Below are positions 1 to 9,633 of a stretch of 64,000 bases of DNA, in pieces. The stretch is taken from the NCBI RefSeq assembly GCF_002806995.1, contig NZ_NIHE01000004.1, positions 124,001-188,000 of the forward strand, in the 5' to 3' direction. This stretch comes from Confluentibacter lentus (lineage in GTDB: Bacteria > Bacteroidota > Bacteroidia > Flavobacteriales > Flavobacteriaceae). Positions within the stretch are counted from its first letter, which is position 1; every line of letters starts with the position of its first letter. Made by a program: the position numbers and the translations under genes. Under the pieces are notes generated by a model. The model was not told the origin of the DNA. It saw only the letters and a list, made by a program, of their open reading frames with translations, and ran no database searches.

Positions 1-1
1 T

Positions 2-880
2 GATGTAAACACAACAGATTCTTCAGGAATAAAAAGCTATTTAGAAAACTCAGGAATTAAAATATTGGAATATACATCTCAAGAGGAGCTTTCGAAATTG
101 ATAAATAAATCTAAATTAGTTTATATTCCCTCTGATGTAAATGGAGGTGGAGAACGTGCCGTTTTAGAATCTCGTTTGTGCAATGTGCCTATAAAGATTG
201 AAAATGACAATCCAAAATTAAAAGAGTTAATTGCAAGTCCAATTTGGGATGAATATTATTATTCTAATCAAATAAGAACGAGCATACAAAAATTATTTAA
301 TAAAAAAGAATCAACTTTTATTAGTAATAGAATTGAATCTAGTAATAAAATTAAAGCAGGTAGAAATTCATTTCACAACGGTAATTTTATAGTGAAGGGA
401 GATGAATTTGTGTCTATTGGAGCTTTTTGTTCGTTTGGGAATAATGTTTCTATTATAACATCTAATCATGATACAAATTTTCTTTGCTCACAAGGATATT
501 TATATCGTAATTATTTTAAAAAAAATCATCCAGGAGAAGATGCCAATCCACCAAATATCGAAAGGACAAAAGGACCAGTTTATATTGGTAATGACGTTTG
601 GATTGGGGATAATGTGACAGTTTTGTCTGGTGTAAAAATTGGTAATGGAGCATCAATTGGTACAGGCACGATAGTCACTAAAGATGTGGGTGATTTTGAA
701 GTACATGCAGGTATACCAAATAAAAAAATTAAATTAAGGTTCAATAAAGATATTATTGAATTAATACAAGAAACAAAATGGTGGAATTGGTCTGACAAAA
801 AAATAAGATGTAATGAAAAAATTTTTCATTTGAATTTAAATGAATGTACTACAGAAGATTACAAAAATTCAATTAAGTGA
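2..880 (+). CDS. Glycosyltransferase C-terminal domain fused to a hexapeptide-repeat acyltransferase (5' partial)
   Basis: The open frame runs into the window edge without a stop, so the N-terminus is missing. A TTG at 65 is only an internal codon. The first part ends in a GT-B donor-site motif, NGGGERAVLE followed by a Cys-Asn-Val-Pro segment, as in GT4-like enzymes. After a linker, about the last 190 residues form a left-handed beta-helix of xenobiotic/CatB type: GNNVSI, SNHD with the presumed catalytic His, then GNDVWIGDNVTVLSGV and GIPNK. The protein would transfer a sugar and O- or N-acylate the glycan. The stop lies 16 bases before the next start, so it is probably co-transcribed. The acyl donor and both acceptors are unknown. 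Confidence 0.8.
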   Translation, partial: DVNTTDSSGIKSYLENSGIKILEYTSQEELSKLINKSKLVYIPSDVNGGGERAVLESRLCNVPIKIENDNPKLKELIASPIWDEYYYSNQIRTSIQKLFNKKESTFISNRIESSNKIKAGRNSFHNGNFIVKGDEFVSIGAFCSFGNNVSIITSNHDTNFLCSQGYLYRNYFKKNHPGEDANPPNIERTKGPVYIGNDVWIGDNVTVLSGVKIGNGASIGTGTIVTKDVGDFEVHAGIPNKKIKLRFNKDIIELIQETKWWNWSDKKIRCNEKIFHLNLNECTTEDYKNSIK

Positions 881-896
881 TTTTTATGGATTTTAG

Positions 897-1820
897 ATGG
901 ATATAATTTACTACAAATCAGATATTGGTAATTTTGGTGATGATTTAAATGCTTGGTTGTTGCCTAAATTGTTAGGGAATGATATGTTAAATTCAAGTTC
1001 GGATTCTTGTATTATAGGTATTGGGTCAATATTGGATGAAAATTCCAGATTGATGGAGTCGACAAAAAAATATAAAACAAAGTATATTTTTGGTACTGGA
1101 GTAAGAAGTATCAATACGAATTTACAATTGGATGATAGCTATAAGACTCTATTTTTAAGAGGTCCTTTCAGTTCGTTGAAAATAAATAAAAATATAGATA
1201 GTTATATTTCAGATGGTGCATACTCTTTAGCATTAACAGATTTTTATGAAAAAAAACTTAAGGATTCTAAAAAAAAGTATAAGGTTAGTTTTATGCCATA
1301 CTTTAGATCGATGGATAAAGTAGATTGGGTGAAAATATGTAAAGAAATGTCATGGAATTTAATTTCTCCTTTAGAAAAAAATATTGAGTTTTTATTATCT
1401 GAAATAGCATCAAGTGAGTTAGTTGTTTCTGAAGCAATGCATGGGGCTATAATTGCTGATATTTGTAGAGTACATTGGAAAAGAGTCCGCTTTTATTCTC
1501 ATATACATGAAACTGAGGTGGTTTCAGAATTTAAATGGAACGATTGGTTATATTCGGTAAATCTTAGTAATAATTATTTTAATTTAAGGTTTTTAAATAC
1601 TGAATTATTTCCAAAACGTATTTTAAAAAAATATTTTAATAGCTATTTTGTTTCTCAGCAGGAAAAAGAGATTGTTAAAGCGTTAAAATCTAGTTTATTA
1701 GATAAAGAAACGGTTATGCTATCTACTGATGAGGTTTTTTTTGAAATAAAAAAAAAGATACAAATTATTATAGAAGATTTTAAAAATAATATAAATGAAG
1801 GTGTTTCTTCCATTTTATAG
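897..1820 (+). CDS. Polysaccharide pyruvyl transferase family protein (ExoV/CsaB-like)
   Basis: This 307-residue protein begins with a YYKSDIGNFGDDLN segment, the N-terminal signature of the pyruvyl transferase family (PF04230, ExoV type). A later SEAMHGAIIADI segment matches the conserved S-x-R/A-x-H-G-A region. Family members transfer pyruvate from phosphoenolpyruvate to a sugar to make a ketal, which adds negative charge to exopolysaccharides. The ATG start follows the previous stop by 16 bases, and the end overlaps the next gene by 26 bases. Some relatives are uncharacterised glycosyltransferase-like enzymes, so the reaction is inferred from family membership only. The gene is very AT-rich with several A-runs. 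Confidence 0.72.
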   Translation: MDIIYYKSDIGNFGDDLNAWLLPKLLGNDMLNSSSDSCIIGIGSILDENSRLMESTKKYKTKYIFGTGVRSINTNLQLDDSYKTLFLRGPFSSLKINKNIDSYISDGAYSLALTDFYEKKLKDSKKKYKVSFMPYFRSMDKVDWVKICKEMSWNLISPLEKNIEFLLSEIASSELVVSEAMHGAIIADICRVHWKRVRFYSHIHETEVVSEFKWNDWLYSVNLSNNYFNLRFLNTELFPKRILKKYFNSYFVSQQEKEIVKALKSSLLDKETVMLSTDEVFFEIKKKIQIIIEDFKNNINEGVSSIL

Positions 1821-2859
1821 AGATGATTATAAATATTTGATTGAGTTAGAAAACAATTTTGAAGGAACTTTTACATATGGTAATTTAAATGATTATAATA
1901 TATCTTATGATATTGTAAATATCCATTGGCCAGAAGCTATATTTAATTGGAAAGAACCTAGCCAAGATGAACTAAATTCTTTAAAAAAAAACCTTGAAGA
2001 GTGGCAAAAATATTCTAAAATCATAACTACTCGCCACAACGATTATCCACATTTCAGAAACACAAATAACTTCAAAAAGTTATACGATTTGGTTTATAGT
2101 TTTTCAGAAGGGATTATTCACTTGGGAGATTATAGTTTTTTAAATTTTAAATCTATATATACTAACAAAAAGCAAATAGTTATTAGGCACCCATTATTCA
2201 AATCTATTCCTAATACTATAACAAAAACAGAATCTAGAATCATTTTAAAAATAAATCAAAATGCAAAAGTTATTTTAGTTTTTGGAGCTATAAGATCTCA
2301 AGAAGAAAAAAAAATAATTCAAGAATCATTTCAAAAATTAAAAGTCAAGAATAAAATTTTGTTAGCACCAAGAATGTCTTATGGTTTATCTCCTAATGTT
2401 CCAAAATATTTAAGAAAATATGCTTTTTTTTTAATTAAAAAATATAACAGATTAATTAAAAAACATTATTTTGAAAATAAATTCGTTAAAACTTTACAAA
2501 TACAAAATTATGTTAATGCAGCTGATGTAATTTTGATTGCGAGAAAAGAAGGTCTTAATTCAGGAAATGTATTTTTGGCATATACTTTCAAAAAGACAGT
2601 TGTTGGACCAAATATTGGTAATATTGGTGAAGAATTAATGAGGGCAGGTTTTCCCGTTTATGACTTCAATCATAAGAGTTCTATCGAAAATGCAATCAAA
2701 GAGGGATTGAATTTATCTTTGGAAATAGAAAATAAAATAGATTTTGACCGAATATGGGAAAGCCACAATCCAAAATTAATTTCCAAGCAATACTTAGAGT
2801 TTTTTAAGCTTATTTTAAATGAACAGACCATTAATTTCAATAATAATTCCGGTTTATAA
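1795..2859 (+). CDS. Glycosyltransferase, GT-B fold (GT4-like)
   Basis: This 354-residue protein has no signal peptide. It opens with MKVFLPFYRDD and has an NIHWPEAIFNW segment near residue 43. Asn-Ile-His-Trp-Pro is common in the N-terminal half of exopolysaccharide GT4-type enzymes. The C-terminal half has ADVILIARKEGLNSGNV, which occupies the place of the nucleotide-sugar site. The usual E-x7-E motif is only loosely present, so the donor cannot be guessed. The start overlaps the preceding gene by 26 bases and the end overlaps the next GT by 41 bases, which implies translational coupling in one operon. Confidence 0.7.
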   Translation: MKVFLPFYRDDYKYLIELENNFEGTFTYGNLNDYNISYDIVNIHWPEAIFNWKEPSQDELNSLKKNLEEWQKYSKIITTRHNDYPHFRNTNNFKKLYDLVYSFSEGIIHLGDYSFLNFKSIYTNKKQIVIRHPLFKSIPNTITKTESRIILKINQNAKVILVFGAIRSQEEKKIIQESFQKLKVKNKILLAPRMSYGLSPNVPKYLRKYAFFLIKKYNRLIKKHYFENKFVKTLQIQNYVNAADVILIARKEGLNSGNVFLAYTFKKTVVGPNIGNIGEELMRAGFPVYDFNHKSSIENAIKEGLNLSLEIENKIDFDRIWESHNPKLISKQYLEFFKLILNEQTINFNNNSGL

Positions 2860-3790
2860 TAGGGCACATTTAATTGATGGCACATTGAATTCAATTAAAG
2901 CCCAAACATATCAAAATTGGGAATGTATTATTGTTGATGATGGAAGTACCGATAATTTGAAATATTTAATTAATAAGTATATAATAGAAGATTCTAGGTT
3001 TCAATACATACATCGACCAAAAAATAAGCCTAAGGGGGCTAACTCGTGTCGAAATTATGGATTATATTTAAGTAAAGGAGATTATATTAATTGGTTTGAT
3101 AGTGACGATTTAATGGTGCATAATAAACTTGAGATTCAAATTAACCATTTGCATAATTCTTCCTATGACTATAGTATTTGTCAGACAATGATGGTTGACT
3201 TAAAATCAAAAGAAAAACTCGGATTAAGAGCACCTAAGCTTATTTCTGATAATATTTTTGAGGATTATGTATCTTATAATATATTTTGGTTGACAGGAGC
3301 ACCACTCTGGAAAAAAAGCTTTTTAAATAAAAACAACTTGGTTTTTGATGAAAATTTATATCAAGCTCAGGATTATGATTTTCATATGAAAACACTTCTT
3401 ATTTCAGAAAATTATTTGCAAATTAATGAACCACTTGTCATTTTTAATTTTCATGAAGATAATATGTCAAATTCAAGAATAAACAATACAAGAAAAATTG
3501 CTTCAAATATTAAAGTCTTAAATATGATAATTAATAAATATAACTTTAGATTAAGTAAATCAACTTTAAAAAAAAAGTATGCAGAACTTTTAAAATTATA
3601 TAAGTTTTGTTTAATAAACAGTAAATTCAAATCATCCTTGATGGTTCTAAAATCACTATACCAAAATATTAATATTTTAGAAATTAGTAATTATGCTAAG
3701 TTTGTTTTTATCATGAAATCTTGTATGGCTTTTTTATCATTTCTAATTTTTTCTAAGGGTGAAAGATTTTTAAGGTTTAATATTTTATAA
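2819..3790 (+). CDS. Family 2 glycosyltransferase
   Basis: This is a GT-A fold enzyme of 323 residues. It has ISIIIPVYNRAHLI at the N-terminus, IIVDDGSTD near 38-45, a metal-binding DSD at about 94-96, and a QAQDYDFHMK region that supplies the later acidic catalytic residues. The last 100 residues are Lys/Ile-rich with a hydrophobic stretch, suggesting peripheral membrane association. It would add one sugar from a nucleotide donor to the lipid-linked repeat unit on the cytoplasmic face. It overlaps the upstream gene by 41 bases and is followed by another GT2 after five bases. Confidence 0.88.
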   Translation: MNRPLISIIIPVYNRAHLIDGTLNSIKAQTYQNWECIIVDDGSTDNLKYLINKYIIEDSRFQYIHRPKNKPKGANSCRNYGLYLSKGDYINWFDSDDLMVHNKLEIQINHLHNSSYDYSICQTMMVDLKSKEKLGLRAPKLISDNIFEDYVSYNIFWLTGAPLWKKSFLNKNNLVFDENLYQAQDYDFHMKTLLISENYLQINEPLVIFNFHEDNMSNSRINNTRKIASNIKVLNMIINKYNFRLSKSTLKKKYAELLKLYKFCLINSKFKSSLMVLKSLYQNINILEISNYAKFVFIMKSCMAFLSFLIFSKGERFLRFNIL

Positions 3791-3795
3791 TAAAG

Positions 3796-4719
3796 ATGAA
3801 TAATTTATTAGTATCTGTAATTATTCCGTGCTATAACCAAGGATTATTTTTAAATAATGCTTTACAATCTGTTTTAGACCAAACTTATACGAATTGGGAA
3901 TGTATCATTGTTAATGATGGAAGTATAGATGATTCTGAAAATATTGCTAAAAATTGGGTAGCCAAAGATGCTAGATTTAGATATTTTTATAAACCAAACA
4001 GTGGTGTTAGTGCTACCAGAAACTTGGCACTAGATAAGGTTAAAGGACATTATATACAGTTTTTAGATGCTGATGATATATTGGATAAAAGAAAACTTGA
4101 ATTATCGTTAAATGCTTTGGATGCATCCCAAAGTGAAAACCAACAGATTGTAATATCTAATTTTAGAATGTTTTCTGGTAATGCAAATGTAACCTCAGAG
4201 CCATATTGCATTTTAAATAAAGAATTGTTTACTTATCAGAATTTGCTTTATAAATGGAATGAGTCTTTTTCTATCCCAATACACTGTGGTTTCTTTGAAA
4301 CCTTTTTATTTAGGACAATTCGTTTTCCAGAAAATTTAACGGCACAAGAAGATTGGATGGTTTGGGTTAAACTATTTAGATTAAATATTGAAGTCTTTTT
4401 TTTAGATAAACCTTTGGCTTTTTACAGACAAAATTTAAGTGGAAGAACGAAAACTAAAAGTTTACTTGAAGATCAAATAAGAGCATATGAGTATTTAAAA
4501 GAAATACTTGATGAAAAAGAATTTCATAGACTTTCAATTGTATTAATAACAAGGTATTATAGAGCTCAAGAGGAGTTTAAAAGTAGATTAAGAAATATCA
4601 AAATGTCACAACCCTATCAAACAGGGCTAATAGTAAAGAAAGTGCTAAAAGCTTTTGGATTATTAAAAATTTCAAAAAAAATATTTCCATTCTTTTTAAA
4701 ATTTAAAACTAAGAATTAA
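3796..4719 (+). CDS. Family 2 glycosyltransferase
   Basis: This 307-residue protein starts VSVIIPCYNQGLFL, has IIVNDGSIDDS near 38-47 and a LDADD metal motif at 90-94. A later AQEDWMVW segment provides the ED pair typical of inverting GT2 enzymes. The N-terminal hundred residues closely resemble those of the preceding GT2 (both have QTY-x-NWECIIV), which suggests that the pair arose by duplication and then diverged in the acceptor-binding half. The ATG sits five bases after the previous stop. Confidence 0.88.
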   Translation: MNNLLVSVIIPCYNQGLFLNNALQSVLDQTYTNWECIIVNDGSIDDSENIAKNWVAKDARFRYFYKPNSGVSATRNLALDKVKGHYIQFLDADDILDKRKLELSLNALDASQSENQQIVISNFRMFSGNANVTSEPYCILNKELFTYQNLLYKWNESFSIPIHCGFFETFLFRTIRFPENLTAQEDWMVWVKLFRLNIEVFFLDKPLAFYRQNLSGRTKTKSLLEDQIRAYEYLKEILDEKEFHRLSIVLITRYYRAQEEFKSRLRNIKMSQPYQTGLIVKKVLKAFGLLKISKKIFPFFLKFKTKN

Positions 4720-4726
4720 AAGGTTT

Positions 4727-5620
4727 ATGTTAGCCATCGTAATTCCATATTACAAGCATACTTTTTTCGAATCAACTTTACTTGCATTAAAAAGTCAAAC
4801 TAATAAACAGTTTGCTGTTTATATAGGTGATGATGCCGGCCCTGACGACCCAAAAGAATTAATAGAAAAATATAAAGATGCTTTTACAATTAATTACAAA
4901 CGATTTGATTCCAATTTAGGCAGTATTTCACTTGTAAAACAATGGGAGCGTTGTTTGGATATGGTACAAGATGAAACTTGGGTAGTAATTTTAGGCGATG
5001 ATGATGTAGTTAGCGATAGTTTTGTTGCTGAATTTTATAACCATTTAGATGAAATAACTAAATTAAAAATAGATGTTGTTAGATATTCAACTGTTGTAAT
5101 TAATGAAGATGGTGAGGAGATATCTAAAACTCATAAACATCCAAAGTTGGAAACTGCAAGCGATTTTTTAATTCGTAAGTTTAAAGGAGGCACCAGAAGT
5201 TCTTTAAGTGAATATATTTTTAAAAAGGAAAAAATTGATGCAATCAAATTTAAAGATTTTCCACTAGCATGGTCAAGTGATTTGCTTGGAGTGATTGAGT
5301 TTTCATGTGGCAATAACATTTATACCATCAACAGTGCATTAGTTTATTTTAGATTAAGCAGAAAAAATATTACAGGAAAAACAGATTCAATAGAAAAAAA
5401 TGAAGCATGGTTTCATTTTTATGATTATCTACTAACAAATTTTGGAAAACAATATTCTAAAGAGTTGATTAATATGCTTTTTAATAGACTTGAAAAAGTA
5501 CAATTAAATAATAAAAAAACACCCCTTAGATGGATGAGATTATTTTTATTGTATGTCCGTTTCCATCAGTATCACAGGTTTTTATTACTATTTTTAAAAA
5601 TTAAAAGAAGCATTCGATGA
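4727..5620 (+). CDS. Family 2 glycosyltransferase
   Basis: This GT-A enzyme has 297 residues: MLAIVIPYYKHTFF at the start, VYIGDDAGPDDP near 31-41 and VILGDDDVVSD with the DDD metal site at 91-93. The C-terminus is basic and aromatic, ending with several Leu/Phe stretches next to Lys-Arg-Ser-Ile-Arg, a likely membrane-contact tail. It ends in an ATGA overlap with the next gene, a classical coupling arrangement. Donor and acceptor are unknown. Confidence 0.87.
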   Translation: MLAIVIPYYKHTFFESTLLALKSQTNKQFAVYIGDDAGPDDPKELIEKYKDAFTINYKRFDSNLGSISLVKQWERCLDMVQDETWVVILGDDDVVSDSFVAEFYNHLDEITKLKIDVVRYSTVVINEDGEEISKTHKHPKLETASDFLIRKFKGGTRSSLSEYIFKKEKIDAIKFKDFPLAWSSDLLGVIEFSCGNNIYTINSALVYFRLSRKNITGKTDSIEKNEAWFHFYDYLLTNFGKQYSKELINMLFNRLEKVQLNNKKTPLRWMRLFLLYVRFHQYHRFLLLFLKIKRSIR

Positions 5621-6831
5621 GGTTTTTAGTTATAGTCCAAGATTTAAGGATTTCTGGCACAAGCGCGGGCATAGGAAGGAGGTCTTTGTTGGGCAAATTA
5701 CGTAAGGTTTATCCAAATTCAATAATTGAGGTTTGCTATTTAAGTCGTTTTAATACAGAAGATCGTTTAGACTTGTTACCAGTTAATAAAATTACCCAGC
5801 ATATTGTTAAAACAAAAGTTCCTTTTTATACAACATTTCTAAACAGAATTTTTTGGCGGTTGTTTCATGTATCTTTAAATGAACGCTATATCCTGAAACA
5901 GTACGCTAAATTTATAGGGGCTATTGATTTTAAGAAGTATGATCATATTCTTATAACAAGTTCTGGAATTGAACATGAAACGATTTTGGCTACCCATGGG
6001 TTACCTATATTAAAGAATTCGGTTTTGATTTTTCATGACCCATACCCTTTATCATGGTATGTGGGTTCTAATAAAACCCCTTCAAATTTAGATTTTTTCC
6101 GGTTAAAGTATGTTATGGAGGTAGTAAGACAGTCCAAGGCTTGTGCTAGCACAGCAAACTGTATGTCGCATGATTTACAGCAGTTGTATGCATCTAAAAA
6201 AAAGTTTTATACATTACCACATCAATTTGAAGCTTCTGTTTTTGATTTTTCTGATATTAGTAATGTAATGGCAAAGTCTAAGAAAGTTGGTGTTTCCTAT
6301 CATGGGGCTATTATGTTTGGAAGAGAGATAGATAGTCTTCTTGATGCTTATCAAGACTTAATAAATGATAGTTCAGTTTATAAAGAAAGTACAGAGTTCG
6401 TTTTAAGGTTGCGAGGTCAAGACAATGTAAGGTTGAGAAATAAATACTCTAATTGTGAAAACATTAAAATTCTAGACACATTAAATTTTTCAAATTCCTG
6501 CTATGAACAAACTCATGAAGCAGATATTCTTATAATTTTGGAAAACGGCCCTTTTTATTCTAATGTCTTGGTTGGTAAAGCGCCTTTTTTGGCCTCGTTG
6601 AAAAAACCAATATTGTGTATTTCTCCAGAAAGAAGTGAAATGAGGACTTTACTTAAAGACAAAAAATACATAGCAAGTTATGATGACTTCGAAGAAATAA
6701 AGCTAAAATTGAAGAATTTAATAGATGATAGATTGAATTCAAATGAGCAGGTTTTTCCTTTTGGAGATTATTTTGGTGACGAGAGTTTTAAGCTTATGTT
6801 GAATGAAATATTAGAAGATAAATATGATTGA
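5617..6831 (+). CDS. Glycosyltransferase, GT-B-like
   Basis: This 404-residue protein opens MRFLVIVQDLRISGTSAGIGRRS, an arrangement seen in GT4-type N-terminal domains where a Gly-rich loop follows the first strand. Central HDPYPLSWYVG and YHGAIMFGREIDSLLDA segments mark the interdomain region and the start of the C-terminal Rossmann domain. ADILIILENGPFYSNVL lies where the donor site should be. The usual E-x7-E pair is not evident, so the assignment rests on fold-like features and on context among other GTs. Its ends overlap both neighbours by 4 and 8 bases. Confidence 0.65.
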   Translation: MRFLVIVQDLRISGTSAGIGRRSLLGKLRKVYPNSIIEVCYLSRFNTEDRLDLLPVNKITQHIVKTKVPFYTTFLNRIFWRLFHVSLNERYILKQYAKFIGAIDFKKYDHILITSSGIEHETILATHGLPILKNSVLIFHDPYPLSWYVGSNKTPSNLDFFRLKYVMEVVRQSKACASTANCMSHDLQQLYASKKKFYTLPHQFEASVFDFSDISNVMAKSKKVGVSYHGAIMFGREIDSLLDAYQDLINDSSVYKESTEFVLRLRGQDNVRLRNKYSNCENIKILDTLNFSNSCYEQTHEADILIILENGPFYSNVLVGKAPFLASLKKPILCISPERSEMRTLLKDKKYIASYDDFEEIKLKLKNLIDDRLNSNEQVFPFGDYFGDESFKLMLNEILEDKYD

Positions 6832-7489
6832 AAAAATTAAACGATTTATAAGGCGACGATATAATATAAGTTTTTCAAAATCTGGAGACGACATACAGCT
6901 TATGAAACTAATAAACAATAATACGCCTGGTACTTATGTAGATATTGGTTGTTGGCATCCAATAAAAGCATCAAACACTTATTTTTTTCATCTTAGAAAA
7001 TGGAAAGGACTTTGTATTGATTCTAATCCAGAATTGAAATCTCTTTATGCAAAATATAGGCCTTCAGATAATTTTATTAATGTTGGTTTGGGAAATTCTG
7101 ATTCCATATTAAAATATTATATGTTTAAGGAAAGTTCTATGAATACATTTAGTAGAGAGTTTATTGATAAACATAAATTGCATTTAAAAATTAAAAACAT
7201 CAAAGACATTCCTATTTATTCTTTGAAAGATATTTTAGATAAAAATTTAGATGAAAATGATAGGTTGGATTTTTTTGATGTTGATGTTGAAGGATTTGAT
7301 TTAGAAGTTTTAAAGACAAATGATTGGGATAAATACAGACCTAAAGTTGTTGTTGTAGAAAGTGATGTGGCAATAAAACAAGATGTTAATTCTGAATTGG
7401 TAAAGTATCTTGAATCCAAAAATTATAGATTAATTGGGAAATCAAATATTAATGGTGATTTAGGCAATCTATTTTTTATATCAAATTAA
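6824..7489 (+). CDS. FkbM-family SAM-dependent methyltransferase
   Basis: This protein has 221 residues. Residues 37-46 (TYVDIGCWHP) form the SAM-binding glycine loop, and GLCIDSNPE is the acidic end of strand 2. DFFDVDVEGFDLEVLK near 150 is the diagnostic FkbM motif (D-x-EG-x-E-x-x-x-L). Family members O-methylate sugar or polyketide hydroxyls, and here a glycan sugar is the likely target. It overlaps the upstream GT by eight bases. It is one of three FkbM proteins in this locus, each from a different subgroup by eye. Confidence 0.85.
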   Translation: MIEKIKRFIRRRYNISFSKSGDDIQLMKLINNNTPGTYVDIGCWHPIKASNTYFFHLRKWKGLCIDSNPELKSLYAKYRPSDNFINVGLGNSDSILKYYMFKESSMNTFSREFIDKHKLHLKIKNIKDIPIYSLKDILDKNLDENDRLDFFDVDVEGFDLEVLKTNDWDKYRPKVVVVESDVAIKQDVNSELVKYLESKNYRLIGKSNINGDLGNLFFISN

Positions 7490-7498
7490 ATAGTGACA

Positions 7499-8509
7499 AT
7501 GAGAGTAGGCTCAAATCCCAACAAAGACAAATCATTAAACACTTCTGAATATTTTCATCAAGTGGTTATTCCTGTTTATATTCCCAATCAAGAAGGTTAT
7601 TTTAAAGACAGTTTTAAAATTTTAAAACTCTGTATAGATTCATTATTAAATACAGTGCATAACAAGACATTCATCACTATTGTAAACAATGGAAGCTGCC
7701 AAGAAGTAAAAGAATATTTAGAATTACTTTTCAATAACAGAAATATTCATGAAGTAATACATACTGAAAACATAGGCAAACTCAATGCAATCATAAAAGG
7801 TTTGGTTGGTAACAAAATAGAATTAGTTACTATTTCTGATGCCGATGTGTTATTTCTTTCTAATTGGCAAGAAGAAACTATAAAGCTTTTTGATAATATT
7901 CCAAAAGCAGGTGTTGTTGGCATTGTACCACAATTTAAAATGTATGAAAATTGCTGTGGTAATGTAATTTATGAAACTATTTTCAGTGAAAAATTAAAGT
8001 TTTTACCAGTTAAAAATCCAGAAGCATTAAAACATTTTTATAATAGTATTGGTTGGGATAGAAATTATAATCAAGATTATTTAAAATATATTCTAGGGTT
8101 AGAAATCAATTCAAATTTAAACGCGTTAATAGGTTCAGGACATTTTGTAGCAACATATAAAAAGGATATGTTTACAGAAATTATATCTTATTTAGGTTAT
8201 AAGTTAGGAGGCATTAGTGAGATGTATTTAGACAAAGCGCCCTTAAGAAAAGGGTATTGGCGATTAACTACAGAAGATAATTATGCTTACCATATGGGTA
8301 ATACCTATGAAGATTGGATGAAAACTAATCAAAGTCTAGAAAAACAAAGAGATTTATTTAAAACGAATTTTAAGACAATTAGAAGAACTAACAAATTGGA
8401 TTATTTTATTAAAAATAGACTATTCATAAAATTTATATCTGTGCCCTCTCTGTATAAATTATTTTTAAATTGGAAAGGGCTTCCAAAAAGTATTGCGAAA
8501 AATTACTAA
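7499..8509 (+). CDS. Family 2-like glycosyltransferase
   Basis: I place the start at the ATG at 7499 rather than the in-frame GTG six bases earlier, because the A-rich ATG context fits its neighbours. The 336 residues contain VVIPVYIPNQEGYF, ITIVNNGS near 60-66 and a TISDADVLFLSNW segment whose DAD (about 114-116) should bind the metal. It is longer than a minimal GT2, and the C-terminal third has no motif I recognise. It overlaps the next gene's alternative TTG start but not the ATG I prefer for that gene. Confidence 0.78.
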   Translation: MRVGSNPNKDKSLNTSEYFHQVVIPVYIPNQEGYFKDSFKILKLCIDSLLNTVHNKTFITIVNNGSCQEVKEYLELLFNNRNIHEVIHTENIGKLNAIIKGLVGNKIELVTISDADVLFLSNWQEETIKLFDNIPKAGVVGIVPQFKMYENCCGNVIYETIFSEKLKFLPVKNPEALKHFYNSIGWDRNYNQDYLKYILGLEINSNLNALIGSGHFVATYKKDMFTEIISYLGYKLGGISEMYLDKAPLRKGYWRLTTEDNYAYHMGNTYEDWMKTNQSLEKQRDLFKTNFKTIRRTNKLDYFIKNRLFIKFISVPSLYKLFLNWKGLPKSIAKNY

Positions 8510-8513
8510 ATTT

Positions 8514-9419
8514 ATGAATAAGCCAGGTTTTTCAATACTAATAGCAACTAAAGATAGAATAGAAGATTTAAAGTTTACTCTAAAAAAAAACAGCTATTTG
8601 ATTGAAAGAAATGATGTTGAATGTATTATTTGTGACGATGGTTCTGTAGATGGAACCTCTCAATTTATAGAATCAAATTTTCCTCAGATAAAATTAATTA
8701 GAAATTTTAAGAGCAAAGGTTATATTTATTGTAGGAATTTGTTATTAAATAATGTAAAAACAGAGTTTGCTATATCGTTGGATGATGATGCTCATATTGT
8801 TACAGAATTTGCTTTAGAGTCAATGAAGAATTATTTTGATGAGCATCTGGGTTGTGGTGTTTTAGGGCTTAGAATTTATTGGGGTTTAGATGAGCCTAAA
8901 ACTAAATTATCGAATGAAAAGGCTTGTAGGGTTCGAGCATTTGTTGGCTGTGGCCATGTATGGAGAATGAAAGCTTGGAGTGAAATACCCAATTATCCTG
9001 AATGGTTTATTTTTTATGGAGAAGAAGAATTTGCTAGTTATCATTTATATAAAAATTCTTGGGAAATACATTATTTACCTGAAGTTTTAATTCAACATAG
9101 AGTAGATATAAAAAACAGAAAAAAAAATTCAGATTATTTAATCAGATTAAGAAGATCACTCGCTTCAGGATGGTACCTGTACTTTTTATTTTGGCCAAAA
9201 AAAAGAATACCAAAACAAATGATATATTCAATATTTATACAATTTAAAAACAAAGTTGTGAAAGGAGATATTAAAGCATTTATTGCAATTGTGATGGCTT
9301 TATTAGATTTAATTAAAGCATTTCATAAAGTTGCTAAGCACTCTAATAGGTTTTCTGATGATGAATTTAAATATATAAAACAGTTGCCAGAAACAAAAAT
9401 ATACTGGAAGCCAGAATAA
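8514..9419 (+). CDS. Family 2 glycosyltransferase
   Basis: The ATG at 8514 gives MNKPGFSILIATKDR, a normal GT2 beginning. The in-frame TTG at 8493 would only add a short basic peptide overlapping the upstream gene. Visible motifs are CIICDDGSVDGT and ISLDDDAHIV with DDD at about 90-92, then FYGEEEFASYHLY for the catalytic acidic pair. The C-terminal 80 residues are rich in Lys and hydrophobics, and may sit on the membrane. A 214-base spacer follows, the first real break in the gene-dense operon. Confidence 0.85.
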   Translation: MNKPGFSILIATKDRIEDLKFTLKKNSYLIERNDVECIICDDGSVDGTSQFIESNFPQIKLIRNFKSKGYIYCRNLLLNNVKTEFAISLDDDAHIVTEFALESMKNYFDEHLGCGVLGLRIYWGLDEPKTKLSNEKACRVRAFVGCGHVWRMKAWSEIPNYPEWFIFYGEEEFASYHLYKNSWEIHYLPEVLIQHRVDIKNRKKNSDYLIRLRRSLASGWYLYFLFWPKKRIPKQMIYSIFIQFKNKVVKGDIKAFIAIVMALLDLIKAFHKVAKHSNRFSDDEFKYIKQLPETKIYWKPE

Positions 9420-9633
9420 TAAATGGAAATTAAATCTAATGAAGATATATATTGTTCCTAACTAATTTTTTTAGATTTAATCCAGATATAATAATAAGGT
9501 AAATAGAAGATTATTTTGAAGTTATAATTAATTCTCTAGAGATAATGAGCTTAATTTTTAAATCTATTGAAAAGATTAACCATTTATTGTTTTTGTTTAA
9601 AAAAAGCAAAGTTTCATAAATTTAAACGATAGA
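9420..9633. other. AT-rich spacer inside the polysaccharide operon
   Basis: There is no convincing gene here. Two tiny open frames start with ATG: one at about 9438 gives MKIYIVPN and stops, and one at 9545 gives 24 residues rich in Phe, Leu and Lys. Both look like the ends of decayed glycosyltransferase genes, but they are too short to assign. I see no terminator and no clear promoter, so transcription may run through. Confidence 0.4.

Noticed and set aside
580-798. Minus-strand open frame of 72 residues in the acyltransferase gene
   Set aside because: It lies wholly opposite a well-supported beta-helix domain and is rich in residues expected from an antisense shadow.
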